Part shown: one piece after another, positions 7,808-15,137 of the stretch
Position numbering within the stretch: the first letter of the stretch is position 1
How the letters are laid out: every line of letters begins with the position of its first letter
Source: Firmicutes bacterium UBA5389
Lineage (GTDB): Bacteria; Bacillota; DTU025
Direction of reading: 5' to 3'
DNA length: 21,017 bases
NCBI GenBank assembly: GCA_002409965.1
Contig: DHON01000058.1
Span: 15,658 to 36,674, forward strand
The notes under the pieces: generated by a model
Databases searched by the model: none
The model's input: only the letters and a program-made list of their open reading frames with translations
Told to the model about the DNA's origin: nothing
Program-made: the position numbers and the translations under genes

Positions 7808-9144
7808 ACTACGAAGAGACCATGGAATACCTGGCGGCCCTGGCCAGGTTCGGGGTGAAGCCGGGTCTTGAGCGCACCAGTGCGCTCCTTGATTTTGCGG
7901 GCCAGCCCCAGAGGCGGATGAGATGCGTGCACATAGCCGGCACCAACGGCAAGGGCTCAGCGGCGGTGATGATCGATGCCGTCTTGAGGGCGACGGGCTA
8001 TAGGACAGGTCTGTTCACGTCTCCCCACCTACAGCGATACACGGAGCGCATCCGCGTGGACGGGGAGGAGATACCCCGCGCGGAGCTGGCCGCGCTGATC
8101 ACATCGCTGGCGCCGGCTGTGCGCCGTCTAGCCGGCGATGAGTCAACCGGATCTCCCACTGAATTCGAGGTCGCTACTGCAGCTTGCTTCCAGTGGTTCG
8201 CGAGCCAAGGAGTGGAGATCGCCGTGGTCGAGGTGGGACTCGGGGGCAGATACGATTCGACCAACGTGATCACGCCCGAAGTGTCGGTGATCACCCATGT
8301 AGCTATGGACCACATGGACAGGCTGGGGAACACGCTGGGCGAGATCGCGTTGGATAAGGCAGGCATAATCAAGCCCGGCGTGCCGGTTGTGGTCGGCCCG
8401 CAGCACCCCGAAGCCATGGCGGTTCTGGAGGCTGCGGCGCGATGCGCCGGCGCGCCCCTGATCGCGGTGGGCAGGGATGTCCGCTTCGATGTCGTATCAA
8501 TCGACATGAAAGGGACTATTGTCGACATGGATCTGCCGTGGCTCGGCCATATTCGAGCCCGAACGGGTCTGATCGGCGCGCACCAGGCCGCCAATTGCGC
8601 TACGGCTGCGATGGCCCTGGGAGTGCTGGATGCGATGGTGTCGCCTGATGATCTCAAGAGAGGCTTGGCCTCAGCGGTCAACCCTGGCAGATTCGAGATA
8701 GTCCGGCGCGAGCCATTTCCGGTTATCCTAGACGGCGCGCATAACCCCGATGGCGCCAGGGCGCTCGCATCCGCCGTCGAGCGGGTCCTGCCGGGCATGG
8801 GCCCCAGAGTCTTGGTCGCGGCCTGTTCTCGCGACAAGCACATCGATGAGATGATGCAGATCCTTGCGCCATGCTTCGACGTGGTGGTGGCTACAGCCGC
8901 TGCCCATACCCGAGCAGGCGCGGCTGACCCAGAAGCCTTGGCGGCCGCCGTGCGGGCGGTGTGGGCGTCGGGGTCGGGGCCAAAGCGGGAGCGGGAGCGG
9001 GAGCCGGAGGCGTATGTGGCGATGCCGGCACGCGAGGCGATCCGGATGGGACTTGCGATTGCCGGCCAGAAGAAGGCTGCTGCGATGGTGGTTGCAGGAT
9101 CATTGTATCTAGTCGGCGAAGTACGCGATATCTGGACAAGCTGA
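7804..9144 (+). CDS. folC: Folylpolyglutamate synthase / dihydrofolate synthase
   Basis: This Mur-ligase-type ATP-dependent enzyme adds glutamate to folates, and often to dihydropteroate as well. The P-loop GTNGKGS is at 46-52. Other family motifs are TSPHLQRYTERIRVDG, EVGLGGRYDSTNV, the MDH segment in THVAMDHMDRLG, and DGAHNPDGA in the C-terminal domain. Length (446) is normal. The start overlaps the nth stop by 4 bp (ATGA). Near the C-terminus there is an extra basic/acidic stretch (GSGPKREREREPEA) encoded by tandem GGGAGC-type hexamers (about 8985-9010). This looks like a slippage insertion in a loop and is unlikely to remove activity. Confidence 0.95.
   Translation: MNYEETMEYLAALARFGVKPGLERTSALLDFAGQPQRRMRCVHIAGTNGKGSAAVMIDAVLRATGYRTGLFTSPHLQRYTERIRVDGEEIPRAELAALITSLAPAVRRLAGDESTGSPTEFEVATAACFQWFASQGVEIAVVEVGLGGRYDSTNVITPEVSVITHVAMDHMDRLGNTLGEIALDKAGIIKPGVPVVVGPQHPEAMAVLEAAARCAGAPLIAVGRDVRFDVVSIDMKGTIVDMDLPWLGHIRARTGLIGAHQAANCATAAMALGVLDAMVSPDDLKRGLASAVNPGRFEIVRREPFPVILDGAHNPDGARALASAVERVLPGMGPRVLVAACSRDKHIDEMMQILAPCFDVVVATAAAHTRAGAADPEALAAAVRAVWASGSGPKREREREPEAYVAMPAREAIRMGLAIAGQKKAAAMVVAGSLYLVGEVRDIWTS
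8985..9010. repeat. GC-rich hexamer repeat inside folC
   Basis: Tandem GCGGGA/GGGAGC units encode the REREREPE stretch of the FolC C-terminal domain. They keep the frame because the unit length is a multiple of three. Confidence 0.7.
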
Positions 9145-9165
9145 TCGGAGGACTACGAGGACCAT

Positions 9166-9903
9166 ATGCGACATACAGAGCAGAGCATGATCCAGTTTAC
9201 CAGGTCCAGAGCGACCATACTCGTTGGGGCGTTCGGCTCGGGCAAGACGGAACTTGCCGTCAATTTCGCGACCCGCATGGCGGACTCCGCCGGCGGTCGG
9301 GCCACGCTGGTCGATATCGATATCCTGAAGCCCATGTTCCGATCGCGCGATCTCCGGCGGCAACTCGCGGCGAAGGGTGTCCGGGTAGTGTCGAGCGTGG
9401 AAGGGTACGAGGCGGTCGATGTGCCGGCGCTGTCGCCCGCGATATACGGAGCGATTGAGGACGAGTCGACGCCGCTTGTAATGGATGTGGGCGGAGACGA
9501 CGACGGGGCGCGCGCTCTCGGCAGATTCCGCGCGGACCTGGAGCGTGCCGGGTATGACATGCTGTATGTGGTCAACACACTCCGTCCGTTCTCTTCGACG
9601 CCGGAAGAGATCGTCGCCATGTTGCAGGCGGTGGAGCGCGCATCCCGTCTTACCTGCACTGCCCTGGTATCCAACGCTAACCTGGGCGCGGCAAGTTCGG
9701 TGGATGAGATCTCAGGGGGGCTCGACATGGTAAGCCGCGTCTCCGGCGAACTGGGAATCCCGGTGCGATTCTTCGCCGTCTCCCGCAGAGTGGCCCAGTC
9801 TCAGGGCGAATCGGTGGATCGCATTGCGCGCGATGCGGGCATCCCGGCTTTCGTCATTGATCGGCTGGTCTTGCCGCCGTGGGAGCGGCCCAGTGAGGAA
9901 TGA
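9166..9903 (+). CDS. P-loop ATPase of unassigned function (MinD/CobQ-like)
   Basis: I cannot name this gene. It is a 245-residue soluble P-loop NTPase. Walker A is GAFGSGKT (21-28). LVDIDILKPMFRSRD (48-62) resembles the Walker A'/switch I strand of SIMIBI ATPases, and VMDVGGDDDGARALG (105-119) resembles a Walker B/switch II strand. VVNTLRPF (about 134-141) would be the base-recognition strand. The paired Asp-rich motifs fit a MinD/ParA/CobQ-like fold better than a kinase or AAA fold. No membrane segment or Fe-S motif is seen. It starts 21 nt after folC with GGAGGA (9147-9152) upstream, so it probably shares the valS-folC transcript. From memory, similar ATPases occur singly in anaerobic Bacillota near redox genes. 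The role is unknown. Confidence 0.8.
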   Translation: MRHTEQSMIQFTRSRATILVGAFGSGKTELAVNFATRMADSAGGRATLVDIDILKPMFRSRDLRRQLAAKGVRVVSSVEGYEAVDVPALSPAIYGAIEDESTPLVMDVGGDDDGARALGRFRADLERAGYDMLYVVNTLRPFSSTPEEIVAMLQAVERASRLTCTALVSNANLGAASSVDEISGGLDMVSRVSGELGIPVRFFAVSRRVAQSQGESVDRIARDAGIPAFVIDRLVLPPWERPSEE

Positions 9904-9937
9904 GTGCTGCTAGTCTGGAATAGATGTATCTACTGAG

Positions 9938-9954
9938 GCGGGGCCATGCCCCGC
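9938..9954. repeat. GC-rich hairpin between the ATPase and SPOR genes
   Basis: GCGGGGC (9938-9944) and GCCCCGC (9948-9954) form a perfect 7-bp stem with the loop CAT. There is no T-tract after it. It may attenuate or end transcription of the upstream run, or simply be structural. Confidence 0.6.
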
Positions 9955-9989
9955 GGCGCATGATTGGAGCTAGAAGGAAGGGATCTGTT

Positions 9990-10550
9990 ATGCCGGTGAA
10001 AAGGTCGCCCACAGGCGGCGCGCTTTCATGGGTTGTAGGTCTGGTTCTGGTGGGCGCACTCGCAGTCGGGGCTGGCTGGCTGATCGGGCAGCAGGCTCTG
10101 AACTGGAGGAACCCCGACCAAAGCTCGTCTGCGGACACCGACTCGGGAGATACGGGCTACAACTACTATCCGTGGAAGGACCCGTCGACGGATACATCGC
10201 AGCAGCCCGCGTCCTCGGGCGCCGCCCAGACCCAGGGCCAGGCCCAGGGCCAGGCCTCAGGTCCAGTCATCGATCTGCCTCAGAGCAGCATACCTGCAAC
10301 AACCCCGACGAGTAGCCCGCCGGCAAGCGCGGCGTCAAGCAAGTTTTACCGGGTGCGGGTGGGATCGTTCGGAACGCGAGAGGCTGCAATGGAGACTGCG
10401 ATGGAGCTAGAGGCGCAGGGGCACCCGATTTTCGTGACCGGAGGCGGACCATGGTCGGTGCAGGTAGGAGCGTTTGCGAAGAGAGAAAACGCCATCGCCC
10501 TTTCGGACCGGCTCGCCAACCAGGGATACGATGTGACCATACACGAGTAG
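9990..10550 (+). CDS. Membrane-anchored SPOR-domain protein
   Basis: In this 186-residue protein a short basic N-terminus precedes one transmembrane helix (about 12-33). Then comes a low-complexity Ser/Thr/Gln/Pro linker (about 42-117, with Gln-Gly-Gln-Ala repeats) and a C-terminal SPOR domain (118-186). The domain has two related halves, FYRVRVGSFGTREAA and WSVQVGAFAKRENA. SPOR domains bind denuded peptidoglycan, so the protein probably sits on the outer face of the membrane at septa or in the spore-forming cell. No amidase or other catalytic domain is fused. The ATG at 9990 follows AAGGAAGGGA. Starts upstream (9924) would run through the hairpin and add a basic stretch, so they are less likely. 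Confidence 0.85.
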   Translation: MPVKRSPTGGALSWVVGLVLVGALAVGAGWLIGQQALNWRNPDQSSSADTDSGDTGYNYYPWKDPSTDTSQQPASSGAAQTQGQAQGQASGPVIDLPQSSIPATTPTSSPPASAASSKFYRVRVGSFGTREAAMETAMELEAQGHPIFVTGGGPWSVQVGAFAKRENAIALSDRLANQGYDVTIHE

Positions 10551-10574
10551 GCCGACAGTGCATGGCCGATACAG

Positions 10575-10609
10575 CCCGGCCGGCGTGGCGCGCTGGCTGG
10601 CCGGCCGGG
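10575..10609. terminator. Inverted repeat after the SPOR gene, possible terminator
   Basis: CCCGGCCGGC (10575-10584) and GCCGGCCGGG (10600-10609) are perfect 10-bp arms with a 15-nt loop. It lies 25 nt after the stop codon of the SPOR gene and before the redox-signalling cluster, a natural place for a transcript end. It lacks a U-tract, so the terminator label is tentative. Confidence 0.4.
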
Positions 10610-10625
10610 TCCGGTGTCGCGCAGC

Positions 10626-10671
10626 GCTGATGCATGGAGTTCAAGCACGGTGCTGATGCATGCCGCTGATG
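10626..10671. repeat. Direct repeats before the DRTGG gene
   Basis: GCTGATGCATG occurs at 10626-10636 and 10652-10662, and a partial GCTGATG at 10665-10671. The two full copies are 26 bp apart. They could be an operator or chance repeats; no regulator can be assigned. Confidence 0.5.
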
Positions 10672-10683
10672 GAGGCGAAGCCT

Positions 10684-11088
10684 GTGAAGTTGGAGGACAT
10701 AGCGAAACTGATAGACGCCGACGTTCTCTCGGGTGAGGACAAGCTATCCACACTGGACGTCTGCACAGCTTGCGGCGCTGACTTGATGAGCGATGTGCTG
10801 GCGTTTTGCCACGAGCGCACCCTGCTGCTCACTGGCCTCGCCAGTCCTCAGGTGGTGAGGAGCGCCGAGGTAGCAGGGCTGTCGGGCATAGTGTTCGTTC
10901 GCGGCAAGAAGCCCGGCGAGGATGTGCTCGAACTTGCGGAGATGCTGGGCATTCCCCTGCTGGCCACCGATTTCCCCATGTTCGAGGCGTGCGGGATGCT
11001 CTACGCGGCCGGCATAGGCGGCACGTACCAGCTTTCGCAGACCGACCGCGGTTCAACCGGCAATGCGTCTGGAGAGACACGCCCTTGA
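10684..11088 (+). CDS. DRTGG-domain protein (first copy)
   Basis: This 134-residue soluble protein resembles the small stand-alone DRTGG domains found beside sensory [FeFe]-hydrogenase genes. The DRTGG fold is a ligand-binding module also seen in phosphotransacetylase-associated and CBS proteins; its ligand is unclear. The core DLMSDVLAFCHERTLLLTG aligns with DLLSDVMGHAPEGAIWVTS of the second copy (12921-13265), so the two are paralogues. The GTG at 10684 is preferred because GGAGG (10671-10675) lies 8 nt upstream and the protein then begins MKLEDIAKL, as in relatives. An ATG at 10660 lacks such a site. It is first in an eight-gene run; its stop overlaps the next start by 4 bp. Confidence 0.85.
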   Translation: MKLEDIAKLIDADVLSGEDKLSTLDVCTACGADLMSDVLAFCHERTLLLTGLASPQVVRSAEVAGLSGIVFVRGKKPGEDVLELAEMLGIPLLATDFPMFEACGMLYAAGIGGTYQLSQTDRGSTGNASGETRP

Positions 11089-11534
11089 CCTGCACGGACG
11101 AGCCTGTCTTGGAGATGGAATTCGCTGTAGCTCGCCACGACTTCGCTGCGGCGGGGGAGGCGGCCAGCCGAGTCAAGCAGGTACTTAGGCAGCTGGGCAT
11201 CGCGTCCCACCTCGCGCGGCGGGCAGCAGTGGCGGCCTACGAGGCCGAGATGAACCTGGTCATACACTCGCACGGCGGGAAGATCGTCCTTAGGGTGGAT
11301 TCCGAGCGCATCACCCTGGCGGCGCGCGACTCGGGCCCCGGCATACCCGACACTGAGCTTGCCATGCGCGAAGGTTACTCCACTGCCTCCGACGAGGTGC
11401 GGGAGATGGGATTCGGCGCCGGCATGGGTCTTCCCAACATCCGGCGGTGCTCCGATTGTTTCGAAATCGATTCTACTGTGGGACGCGGCACCACTGTCAC
11501 CGCAGTCGTCAACATAGCCCGGCCCGGGTCGTAG
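11085..11534 (+). CDS. RsbW/RsbT-type ATP-binding protein (anti-sigma/serine kinase-like)
   Basis: This is a small histidine-kinase-like ATPase without a dimerisation or receiver domain, 149 residues. The N box is in YEAEMNLVIHSHGG (52-65, Asn57). The G1 box is DSGPGIPD (82-89). The glycine-rich lid is GFGAGMGLPNIRR (109-121). This matches the RsbW/SpoIIAB/RsbT group, which phosphorylate or bind partner proteins in switch modules. The TTG start overlaps the previous stop (TTGA) and has GGAGAG 8 nt upstream; an in-frame ATG at 11115 is the alternative. Its partner is not obvious: no STAS-domain antagonist or sigma factor is nearby, so the adjacent DRTGG or hydrogenase-like proteins are candidates. 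Confidence 0.85.
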   Translation: MTCTDEPVLEMEFAVARHDFAAAGEAASRVKQVLRQLGIASHLARRAAVAAYEAEMNLVIHSHGGKIVLRVDSERITLAARDSGPGIPDTELAMREGYSTASDEVREMGFGAGMGLPNIRRCSDCFEIDSTVGRGTTVTAVVNIARPGS

Positions 11535-11583
11535 CGCGGGCCCGATCCTCTTGAGATCGCGTTCCAGAGGAGGCGGTGCGAAG

Positions 11584-12924
11584 TTGGAAAGCAGGTTTCA
11601 CTCCGTCAAGCTCCTCGAGGACAAGTGCAAGGGCTGCACGAATTGCATCAAGAGATGTCCGACCGAGGCTATTCGCGTACGCGAAGGCAAAGCGGTCATC
11701 AACGCGGCGCGCTGCATAGACTGCGGCGAATGCGTGCGCACGTGCGAGAACCACGCTAAAGCCATCATCGCCAACTCCCTCGAGGACCTGAAAGAGTTTG
11801 ACTACAATATCGCTCTGCCCGCTCCTGCCCTGTATTCGCAGATCGGGAAGGCTTCCGGGCCCGATGAGGTGGTGTGGGCCCTCAAATGCATCGGGTTCGA
11901 CGCAGTGTGCGATGTGTCGTTCGGCGCCGACATCATCACCGAGTGCACTCGTCGTTACATCCGCAGAACCCCGCAGCCCAGGCCGCTGATATCCAGCGCA
12001 TGCCCGGCTGTGGTGCGCCTGGTGCAGGTCAGATTCCCAGGGCTAATACCCCATCTGGCCAGGATGGAGAGCCCCATGTACGCCGCCGCCCGCATCGCCC
12101 GGGCGCGCGTCGGCGCTGAACTGGGAATCGCCGATGACCGGATCGGCGTCTTCTTCATCTCTCCGTGCGCCGCCAAAGTCACCGCCGTCATATCCCCCCT
12201 GGGTTCGGAGAAGTCCTACGTGAACGGCGCCCTCGCGGTCAGCGACATATACGGACAGCTCATGGCCAATCTGGGCTGCGGAGGCAGCGCCCGCCCCATT
12301 TTTCGAGGCTCGGGCCTCGGTTTTGGCTGGGCGGTGGACGATGGGGAGCTTCGCGCGCTGGGAGACAACGTGAAGGCGCTGGCGGTGGACGGAATCCACA
12401 ACGTCATCGGTGTTTTGGAGGAGGCCGATAGCGGCAGGCTGCAGCGTGTAGACTACATCGAAGCGCTCGCGTGTCAGACTGGCTGCGTGGGAGGACCTGC
12501 GAACGTCGAGAACCCGTTCGTCGCGCGCGTGCGCATGCAGAACGTGTCGGCGGGGATCAACTCTGAGGCGCTTCGGGATGCGCGCAGCGTGGCTCTGGAC
12601 ATCATCGAGGAGTTTGGCGAGGACGCTTTCGGCATGCACGAGCTGATTCAGCCGCTTGCCGGTATGGAGCTGGCCGAGTGCCTGGAGTCGGCCATAGCCC
12701 GGATGGGCGAACTAGAGAAGATCGTCGCGGAGCTGCCGGGCCTGGACTGCGGTGCGTGCGGTTCTCCCACGTGCCGGACGCACGCTGAGGACGTGGTGTG
12801 CGGACAGGCCAGCGAGACGGATTGCGTGTTCAAACTGCGAGAGAGGATGCAGCGGATGGCAGAAGATCTGCTGCGCCTGGCCAGAATGGACTTGCCTTCG
12901 ATGGCGAGGAGGGACGACAAATGA
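11584..12924 (+). CDS. HydS-type [FeFe]-hydrogenase-like protein, putative H2/redox sensor
   Basis: The 446-residue iron-sulfur protein has three parts. (1) An N-terminal 2[4Fe-4S] ferredoxin (Cys15, 18, 21, 25, 44, 47, 50, 54). (2) A hydrogenase H-cluster domain: SSACPAV (137-143) supplies Cys140, ISPCAAK supplies Cys195, and LACQTGCVGG supplies Cys297 and Cys301. (3) A C-terminal Fe-S motif DCGACGSPTC with Cys389, 392, 397, 406 and possibly 414. All four H-cluster ligands are kept. The position before Cys140 is Ala139, where catalytic hydrogenases have the proton-relay Cys. The same change is recalled from the sensory enzyme of Thermotoga maritima. No PAS domain follows, unlike classic group C sensors. 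The TTG start has AGAGGAGG (11566-11573) upstream; another TTG at 11551 is less likely. Sensor rather than catalyst is inference. Confidence 0.88.
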   Translation: MESRFHSVKLLEDKCKGCTNCIKRCPTEAIRVREGKAVINAARCIDCGECVRTCENHAKAIIANSLEDLKEFDYNIALPAPALYSQIGKASGPDEVVWALKCIGFDAVCDVSFGADIITECTRRYIRRTPQPRPLISSACPAVVRLVQVRFPGLIPHLARMESPMYAAARIARARVGAELGIADDRIGVFFISPCAAKVTAVISPLGSEKSYVNGALAVSDIYGQLMANLGCGGSARPIFRGSGLGFGWAVDDGELRALGDNVKALAVDGIHNVIGVLEEADSGRLQRVDYIEALACQTGCVGGPANVENPFVARVRMQNVSAGINSEALRDARSVALDIIEEFGEDAFGMHELIQPLAGMELAECLESAIARMGELEKIVAELPGLDCGACGSPTCRTHAEDVVCGQASETDCVFKLRERMQRMAEDLLRLARMDLPSMARRDDK

Positions 12925-13265
12925 CTGTGAGCGAGATCGCAAGCGTGCTCGGGATGACGTGCGTGGCTGGGCGCGAGGCGATGGACCGGGAAGTCACGTC
13001 CGGCTACGCCTCGGATTTGCTCAGCGATGTCATGGGACATGCTCCGGAGGGAGCGATCTGGGTGACCAGCCAGATCCACCAGAACGTGGTGGCTGTGGCG
13101 CTGCTGCTCAATCTGTCGGCCGTTGTAATCGCCGGCGGGCTCGAACTGATGGAAGATGCCATAGTCAAGGCGGATGCCCGGAGCATGGCGATGCTGGCGA
13201 CGCCGATGTCGGCGTTCGAGGCCGTTGGAAGGCTGTACCAGCTGGGAGTGAGGGGAGAGGTCTAG
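12921..13265 (+). CDS. DRTGG-domain protein (second copy)
   Basis: This 114-residue soluble protein overlaps the hydrogenase-like gene by ATGA, with AGGAGGGA (12906-12913) as ribosome site. It shares the [DE]-L-[LM]-S-D-V core and a C-terminal M-x-A-F-E-A-x-G-x-L-Y pattern with the copy at 10684, so the two bracket the sensor gene. It is shorter than the first copy, which has an extra hydrophilic tail. No catalytic residues are evident. A binding role inside a complex with the sensor or the ATPases is plausible but not shown. Confidence 0.85.
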   Translation: MTVSEIASVLGMTCVAGREAMDREVTSGYASDLLSDVMGHAPEGAIWVTSQIHQNVVAVALLLNLSAVVIAGGLELMEDAIVKADARSMAMLATPMSAFEAVGRLYQLGVRGEV

Positions 13266-13267
13266 CG

Positions 13268-14104
13268 ATGCTCGGGGCCTGGACCGCCGACCTTCACGTC
13301 CATACCTTTCTTTCGCCATGCGCGTCCCGGGACATGAGCCCGGGCGCCATTGTCAATAGATGCCGCGAGGTCGGGCTGGGCATAGTAGCGATAACCGACC
13401 ATAACGCGTCCGGCAACGTGGCTCGGACGATGGCGGAGGCGGAGGCGGAGGCGGAGGACCAGGCGGCGAAGGCGACCCAGGCAATCCAGGCGACCCGCTC
13501 GATACAGGCAGGCGATGCCGCCCAGACGGCCCGGTCTGAGTCTGGGCTGGTTGTGATCCCGGGAATGGAAGTGTGTACCCGCGAAGAACTCCACTTGCTG
13601 ACCCTCCTGCCTGACCTGGCCGGAATGGCCCAGTGGGAGGCCGTTGTCAGGCGCTCGCTGACGCCCGGGGTGAATGTACCCGAGGTTTTCGGCGAGCAAT
13701 GGACGCAAGACGCGCGCACAGGTGTGATTTCGAGCGAGACCGCGCTGCTCGCGGCGCCTACCTCGCTTATGCTGGAGGAGGTTGTGCGCGAGGTGACTGC
13801 TCTGGGAGGGGCGTGCATCCCGGCCCACGTGGACAGGCCTTCTTTCAGCATCATCGGGCAACTGGGGTTCGTCCCCGAAGGACTAAACCTGGCCGGGCTG
13901 GAGATTTCCCGCGCGATCCGCCGCGAGCAGGCGCTGGCGCGCATGCCTCATATCTCCGGCTACGGCCTAATGTCGTCGTCGGATGCGCATTCGTTGGGCG
14001 AGATAGGCCTGGGATGCTCGCTGTTTTGGATTCGCGAGCCCACCGTGGCCGAGATAGTGTTGGCCCTGCGCGGGGCGGAGGGCAGGCGGGTGGAGATCGA
14101 ATGA
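13268..14104 (+). CDS. PHP-domain metal-dependent phosphoesterase
   Basis: The 278-residue protein has the PHP motifs HVH (10-12), DH (44-45), GMEVCTREELH (99-109), AHVDRPSF (186-193) and SDAH (238-241). These are the metal ligands of a TrpH-like PHP hydrolase that acts on phosphate esters; the true substrate is unknown. Between the second and third motif is an extra 38-residue Ala/Glu/Gln-rich insertion (about 55-92), partly coded by a GGCGGA repeat. It is probably a flexible loop. The gene starts 2 nt after the previous stop with AGGGGAGAGG (13251-13260) upstream, and overlaps the next gene by ATGA. Its place in the cassette suggests a step in signalling, perhaps dephosphorylation or turnover of a nucleotide messenger. 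That is inference. Confidence 0.88.
   Translation: MLGAWTADLHVHTFLSPCASRDMSPGAIVNRCREVGLGIVAITDHNASGNVARTMAEAEAEAEDQAAKATQAIQATRSIQAGDAAQTARSESGLVVIPGMEVCTREELHLLTLLPDLAGMAQWEAVVRRSLTPGVNVPEVFGEQWTQDARTGVISSETALLAAPTSLMLEEVVREVTALGGACIPAHVDRPSFSIIGQLGFVPEGLNLAGLEISRAIRREQALARMPHISGYGLMSSSDAHSLGEIGLGCSLFWIREPTVAEIVLALRGAEGRRVEIE
13430..13458. repeat. GGAGGC hexamer repeat in the PHP gene
   Basis: About four tandem GGCGGA/GGAGGC units encode the AEAEAEAE stretch at the start of the insertion (residues 56-63). The unit length keeps the frame. Confidence 0.75.
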
Positions 14105-14649
14105 GAGAGCTGTCCATGCACATACTCGACATAGCGCAGAATTCCATCGCGGCCGGCGCGAAAGTGGTAAGAATAGACGTGGTGGAGGACGCGGCGGCCG
14201 ACACCATGACGATCACCGTGGCAGACGATGGTTCCGGAATGGACTCCGGCGCCGCCCAGCGAATTCGAGACCCGTTTGTGACGTCTCGGACCACCCGCCA
14301 GGTGGGGCTGGGCATCCCCCTGTTCGCGGCGGCGGCCGAGAGGTGTGGAGGGGGGCTCGCCATCGCCAGCGCCCCGGGCTCCGGCACCACCGTTAGGGCC
14401 GTTTTCGGGCTGTCGCACATCGATCGGGCTCCCCTCGGCGATATGGCCGGCACGCTAATGGCACTTTCAGTGTGCAACCCGGACGTGGATTTCGTGTATA
14501 ATCGTGAACGGGGAGATGAGTCTTTCCGCTTTGACACACGAGAGATACGGGCCGAACTGGACGGCGTGCCTCTATCCGATCCGGAGGTGGCCGCGTTCAT
14601 ACGCGACTACATAGAGCAAGGCGAAAGGGGGCTGGGAGGGTCTCTATGA
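14101..14649 (+). CDS. GHKL-type ATP-binding protein (histidine-kinase-like ATPase)
   Basis: The 182-residue protein starts directly with an ATPase N box, HILDIAQNSIAAGA (Asn14). It continues with VADDGSGMD (G1, 40-48), an ATP-lid segment PFVTSRTTRQVGLGIPL (58-74) and an APGSGTTV G2-like strand. There is no phospho-acceptor His domain, no membrane segment and no receiver. The lid is closer to sensor kinases and MutL than to RsbW, so the cassette carries two different ATPase types. About 70 C-terminal residues after the ATPase core are not assigned. It overlaps both neighbours by ATGA. Likely role: ATP-dependent partner of the sensor or of Rex-side signalling. This is inference. Confidence 0.85.
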   Translation: MRELSMHILDIAQNSIAAGAKVVRIDVVEDAAADTMTITVADDGSGMDSGAAQRIRDPFVTSRTTRQVGLGIPLFAAAAERCGGGLAIASAPGSGTTVRAVFGLSHIDRAPLGDMAGTLMALSVCNPDVDFVYNRERGDESFRFDTREIRAELDGVPLSDPEVAAFIRDYIEQGERGLGGSL

Positions 14650-15137
14650 AGCAGAACGGCATAGTGCAGCGTGTTCACGGGCCTTACGTGGATGTCCTGG
14701 TCAGCCGCCCGGACGCGTGCCATGGATGCGGAGCGTGCAAACTGGCCAGCGATGGCCCGAGGATGGTTACCGCCAGGAACGAGGTGGGGGCCTCGGCAGG
14801 CGATGGAGTGGAGCTGGAGCTGTCGGGCGCAACGCTCATGCGCGCGGTGGGACTGGCATACGGAGTGCCGCTGGTCATGTTCATGCTCGGGCTCCTGCTG
14901 GGCGAGCCCCTCGCGCGAGGTATCAGGCTTGCCGTCAACCCATCGCTTGCCTCGGCCATCACTGCGTTCGTCTTCCTTGCCGCAGGCTATTACCTAGTTC
15001 ATCTTTATGACCGTTCGCTGGGGGCTGGCGCGTTCATGTCGGCGGCCGTTCGGGTGGTCGATCCCGGATGCACGAAATGCCCCGCCCAAGAGCGCACCGC
15101 GTCGACGCGGTCTGACGGCTCAGAGGAGAACCAATGA
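14646..15137 (+). CDS. RseC/MucC-like membrane protein with Cys-rich N-terminus
   Basis: The 163-residue protein resembles the RseC/MucC family (positive regulator of sigma-E; a subunit of the SoxR-reducing system in other bacteria). An N-terminal soluble part carries CHGCGAC (Cys25, 28, 31), typical of the family. Two transmembrane helices (about 65-87 and 99-120) follow, then a cytoplasmic tail with CTKC (142-145). Members sit beside Rnf-type electron carriers in many anaerobes. Here it lies just before rex in the sensor cassette, with a GGGAGGG ribosome site and ATGA overlaps on both sides. Cys motifs at both ends suggest redox or Fe-S chemistry at the membrane, but no Rnf genes are in the window. 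Confidence 0.85.
   Translation: MKQNGIVQRVHGPYVDVLVSRPDACHGCGACKLASDGPRMVTARNEVGASAGDGVELELSGATLMRAVGLAYGVPLVMFMLGLLLGEPLARGIRLAVNPSLASAITAFVFLAAGYYLVHLYDRSLGAGAFMSAAVRVVDPGCTKCPAQERTASTRSDGSEENQ

Noticed and set aside
12752..13267. Longer in-frame N-terminal extension of the PHP protein
   Set aside because: It would run through the end of the hydrogenase-like gene and the whole second DRTGG gene in another frame; the ATG at 13268 has a good ribosome site and the PHP motif starts at once.
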